Source: Blastomyces gilchristii SLH14081 (lineage: Eukaryota > Ascomycota > Eurotiomycetes > Onygenales > Ajellomycetaceae). From it: DNA of 64,000 nucleotides. Location of the stretch: positions 4,975,698-5,039,697 of the forward strand of contig NW_003101681.1 in the NCBI RefSeq assembly GCF_000003855.2, in the 5' to 3' direction. How positions within the stretch are numbered: position 1 is the first letter of the stretch; every line of letters starts with the position of its first letter. The position numbers and the translations under genes are program-made. The notes under the pieces were generated by a model. That model saw nothing but the letters and a program-made list of their open reading frames with translations, had not been told where the DNA came from and did no database searches. This document shows positions 61,139-64,000 of this stretch, in pieces.

Positions 61139-63025
61139 CTAGAAATGAGAAGTCTCATTAGACGCGTGAATCACGTGTAAATTTGAAGCCATGTCTGGAT
61201 GTGAAGTTCCAGTGTCGTACACTGTATCAAAGAAAGGAGCGGTAGGGACCATATGCGAGTTTGTGGCTACATTGAAAAAAGGGGTGGTAGGGACCATATG
61301 CGAGTTTGTGGCTACATCGAAAAAAGGGGTGGTAGGGACCATATGCGGATCCGAAATGCAGAGATCATCTTGCACAGGTGGTGCAGTTTGCTGATTGAGA
61401 TCTGTATTTCCACTATTTCCCACCTGTGCAAGGTCAATTCCAGTTTGAATGTCCTCATCAGAATTTCCAAATGTTGAAGCTACTGTTGCCAGCATCGGTA
61501 GACCACCCATCACAGCGGGATAAGCTACAGCTTCAGACACTGTTGCTGAAGCGCTGATAGAACGAGGATAGTCCATCGAGTTCGGGATTGGGAGAAGAAT
61601 TATCCACCAGCATAGCGCTCGTTTGATTGGAAGACATGTTGTTCGTACGATGGCGCTTACTTCTTGACTGTTGCAGTGCTTCTAGATCGACTTCACCCGA
61701 ATATGTAGAAACAATAGCCTCCAGTTTGATTTCAGTTAGTTTAGCCCAGTCAGATTTGAAGAATCACAACCACGCACCTTGACCATTATTATTCGACCCT
61801 GCAGAAGAATTTGGTGATTCTGAGCCGATAGATATTGAATCTGCACCCTGGATATTATCTGATTGAATGTTTGATAGTATACGGTCACTATCAGGTGCGC
61901 TTGCTAGGTGTGGGGATGCATTTTCTGTATGATGATGCTTTGTGCTTGACGACTACTGCTGTGGAACAGTGCAATTTGAATGTGATATTGAGTCAGTGAC
62001 TATTTCTGATGAATTGTCCCCAGTTTCATCATCAGTCTCTATATCAGGTCATTAGCGTGGACAGCATTCAGGGAAGCTAATACGAACCTTCAGACAGTTC
62101 TTCTGTTGCATTAATTCCTGATGGTTCCTGGGTTCCATTTTCTGATGGTAATCCACTGCCGATGAGAGGCATAGTTTCGATTAGAGTGTGGGAAGAAAGC
62201 CCATTTTGAGGCCCATTCCGCAATAACTCAATGATCTTGTTCATTTGTTCTATCTCTATCTGTCAGATCTGATAAAGTCATCGCGACATATTATGAGTCG
62301 GCTTTACCATCATATGCAACTTCACACTCAGTAAGATAACCAGAGTTATTCTCAGCAAGGCGACAAAGGGGCTAGTAAATTGCTTGTCCGAGAAGCTCTT
62401 AAAGAGTTGAAAGGTTACCATATGAAATCCTTCTAAACAAGGCTGGTTGGAAAGCAGCCACAGTCGTCAATCCACGGCGAGTTGGATATAATCTCTCATT
62501 CACGACAATCTTCTCCCCTCGCTTTACACCCTCATATATAAATTTAGTGTCCTTAAACCCCTTATAGTGTAAAAATTGTTTAATTGTCCCATTGTGATCT
62601 TCGGATGCAGAATTAAGATCGCGCATCAAATTGTCCACTTGTGCTGAACCAGTTTCATGTCTCTCCCAGGCTTCTTTCTCCAGCGCCAACGATCGTTCGG
62701 CGAAGAAATGAAGATACTTTTCCTGTGATGTGGCCCTCTTTCCTTTTCTCATATCAGTAATCCGAGGGTCTTCGATGGTCCATGTCTGTCTCATCTGTTC
62801 TGATGCTGGTTTGTCAAGATATGTAGTAATATTGTGAGAACATTCCAAAAGGCTGTCCAGAAAAGCAACAGAGGATGGACTTTGAACAGAAGCCAGTTGT
62901 CTAGAAATTTGACCAATTGTCTTCTGTACACGAGCTCGCAGTTGAAGTAACCTCTCTGAAGAAGCAGACAACAATACCTCAAGAGCTGAAATGAGGGCCT
63001 GTTCCTCACTGCTTGAGCTTTCCAT
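61139..63025 (-). pseudogene. Minus-strand pseudogene with four RIP-type stop codons
   Basis: The ATG at 63025 opens 208 sense codons. The same frame continues past TAA (62401-62399) and TAG (62374-62372) to an intron at 62307-62256 (GTAAAG, CTGAC branch, TAG). Exon 2 is 62255-62088, followed by a second intron at 62087-62039 (GTTCGT...TAG). Exon 3 has TAG (61955-61953) and TGA (61766-61764), and a frame change by about 61577 leads into the last open stretch, 61576-61139. Each stop fits one C-to-T or G-to-A change from CAA, CAG, or TGG/CGA. The first part is helical and charged, the middle is Ser/Asn-rich, and the end holds 15-residue repeats. The family is not recognised. A truncated 208-aa protein could still be made. 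Confidence 0.6.
61241..61346 (-). repeat. 45-bp minisatellite in the pseudogene tail
   Basis: Units at 61241-61285 and 61286-61330 with partial copies on both sides. On - each encodes 15 residues beginning H-M-V-P-T-T-P-F-F. The period is a multiple of three, so it arose within a coding frame. Confidence 0.9.
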
Positions 63026-63214
63026 TTTTCACAGTTTTATGATTGTTAACCGGTTCAGCGAGGGCGCTGAATTCGGATGGCTAATTCACACCCAAGACTA
63101 GCTCCTTGGCGCTAAATATTATTCATCAATGGCTTGCACAGCATTGCTAGCTACATAAGTCTTGGAGGATAACTGTACGGAGTAGGATAGTTGAAGGTTG
63201 TATTGATAGAGCTA

Positions 63215-63333
63215 TCTACAAAGAGCTTAATATAGTGGATGGTCACGTGATCTAGGGAGATCGTCACAGGCAATAGCCGCAACGGCCGCAACGGCCAACA
63301 GCCGGGCGGGCACTATATTAAGCTCTTTGTAGA
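63215..63333. mobile_element. 119-bp palindromic MITE-like element
   Basis: Perfect 23-bp inverted repeats lie at 63215-63237 and 63311-63333 (outer end TCTACAAAGAGC). The 73-bp centre holds CACGTG, GATCTAGGGAGATC and repeated CAACGGCC units. No clear TSD was found. A second, partial copy is at 49995-50057. It encodes nothing; if a MITE, it would rely on a transposase elsewhere. Confidence 0.7.
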
Positions 63334-64000
63334 GGTCATACACTATGAACGCCACCAACATCGTATTACTACTATAATTCTTATCATCATCAGCTTACTG
63401 CGTACAAGCTCGTCTAATACTCGCTTATGCTAGCTCTCTTGGCTCGCACATTTGTTTTACTATAAATAGAACATATTCATCCGTGGTGGGACTCAATGAC
63501 ATGTGACTTGTTCAGCAATCCAATAGCGACCAAAAAGATCCTGGCGTTGTTAGGCGTCAACACCTTTTAAGCTGAAGCTGAAATGACACACATAAATTGC
63601 CTAAGTGCAGTCATGGAACATACGTTTCGTCATGATCTACTCATCTACACGTAAGTATAAAGGAATAAAAAATATATGTAAAATATCATCCAATATTCGA
63701 TCTCAATGTGAAACTTTGCAAAGAGCAATGAAGTGTTCAGAAGAAAGGTTCTCTGGACATAGAAAGCAAGGAAGGATGCATGCATGCCTAAAATTACCAA
63801 GGATAGTTTCTTAGCCAAGCCTTCTATTTCTTGTTGGATGATTGATATCAGAGATGCTAACTCCAATCAACAATTCCCAACCTGATTTGAAGAGAAGGAT
63901 TGTGTGTTGCCTGCATACAACATGCTAAAAGACATGGGTCACTTGGCCTATCTCTAATGGCAAAGAGCAAGCCGCTTCATTGCAAACGCTATCACTGTGT
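63334..64000. other. Window end, nothing supported
   Basis: Base-balanced DNA with short frames on both strands (for example 63605-63866) that lack protein character. No RNA gene recognised. Confidence 0.45.

Noticed and set aside
50000..64000. Biosynthetic, defence or other novel multigene system
   Set aside because: The genes are a regulator (nmrA), two unrelated kinase-like proteins and decayed hypotheticals on both strands; nothing links them into a pathway.

Overview
This window looks like nuclear DNA of a filamentous ascomycete, most likely a eurotiomycete (Eurotiales or Onygenales; order not resolved). The evidence is an nmrA gene with short introns, two members of expanded Pezizomycotina kinase-like families, and a sharp split into an AT-rich, CpG-depleted block (about 1-49,950) and a base-balanced gene-bearing block (about 50,000-64,000).

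The AT-rich block is mainly one stack of nested LTR retrotransposons decayed by C-to-T/G-to-A transitions (RIP-like). The layers can be peeled by matching LTRs and target-site duplications (TSDs). Element D is outermost and cut by the window start. Element C (3176-47217, TSD AGATG) sits in D's right repeat. Two copies of element B sit in C: B1 (7376-22867, TSD CAGC/CAGT) and B2 (23246-46125, TSD TATT). Chromodomain-bearing element A1 (12502-19746, TSD ATATA) sits in B1. A2 (23623-38246, TSD TTGTC) sits in B2, and A3 (28603-35847, TSD AGAAG) sits in A2. That is five layers: D > C > B2 > A2 > A3. A, B and C show Ty3/gypsy polymerase remains; A and C run on +, B on -. No element is intact. In all six fully delimited elements the outer edge of each LTR keeps its CpGs while the inner edge has lost them.

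To the right, a tRNA-derived SINE (48439-48941) with a 10-bp TSD lies unmutated in AT-rich DNA. The composition switches near 49,950-50,050, next to a relic of a small palindromic repeat whose complete copy lies at 63215-63333.

The gene block holds: a 720-aa coiled-coil plus kinase-like protein (50537-52699, +); nmrA, the NAD(P)-binding co-repressor of nitrogen catabolism (54247-55514, +, one intron); a four-exon 316-aa kinase-like gene (56272-57383, +); two poorly known minus-strand frames (57859-58410 and 58889-59488); a broken small frame (60587-60875, +); and a minus-strand pseudogene (61139-63025) with four in-frame stops that each fit one RIP-type transition. There is no operon logic; nmrA is the only clear conserved housekeeping-type regulator. 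I saw no complete undescribed gene system. The most unusual signal is the edge-protected mutation pattern of the nested elements.
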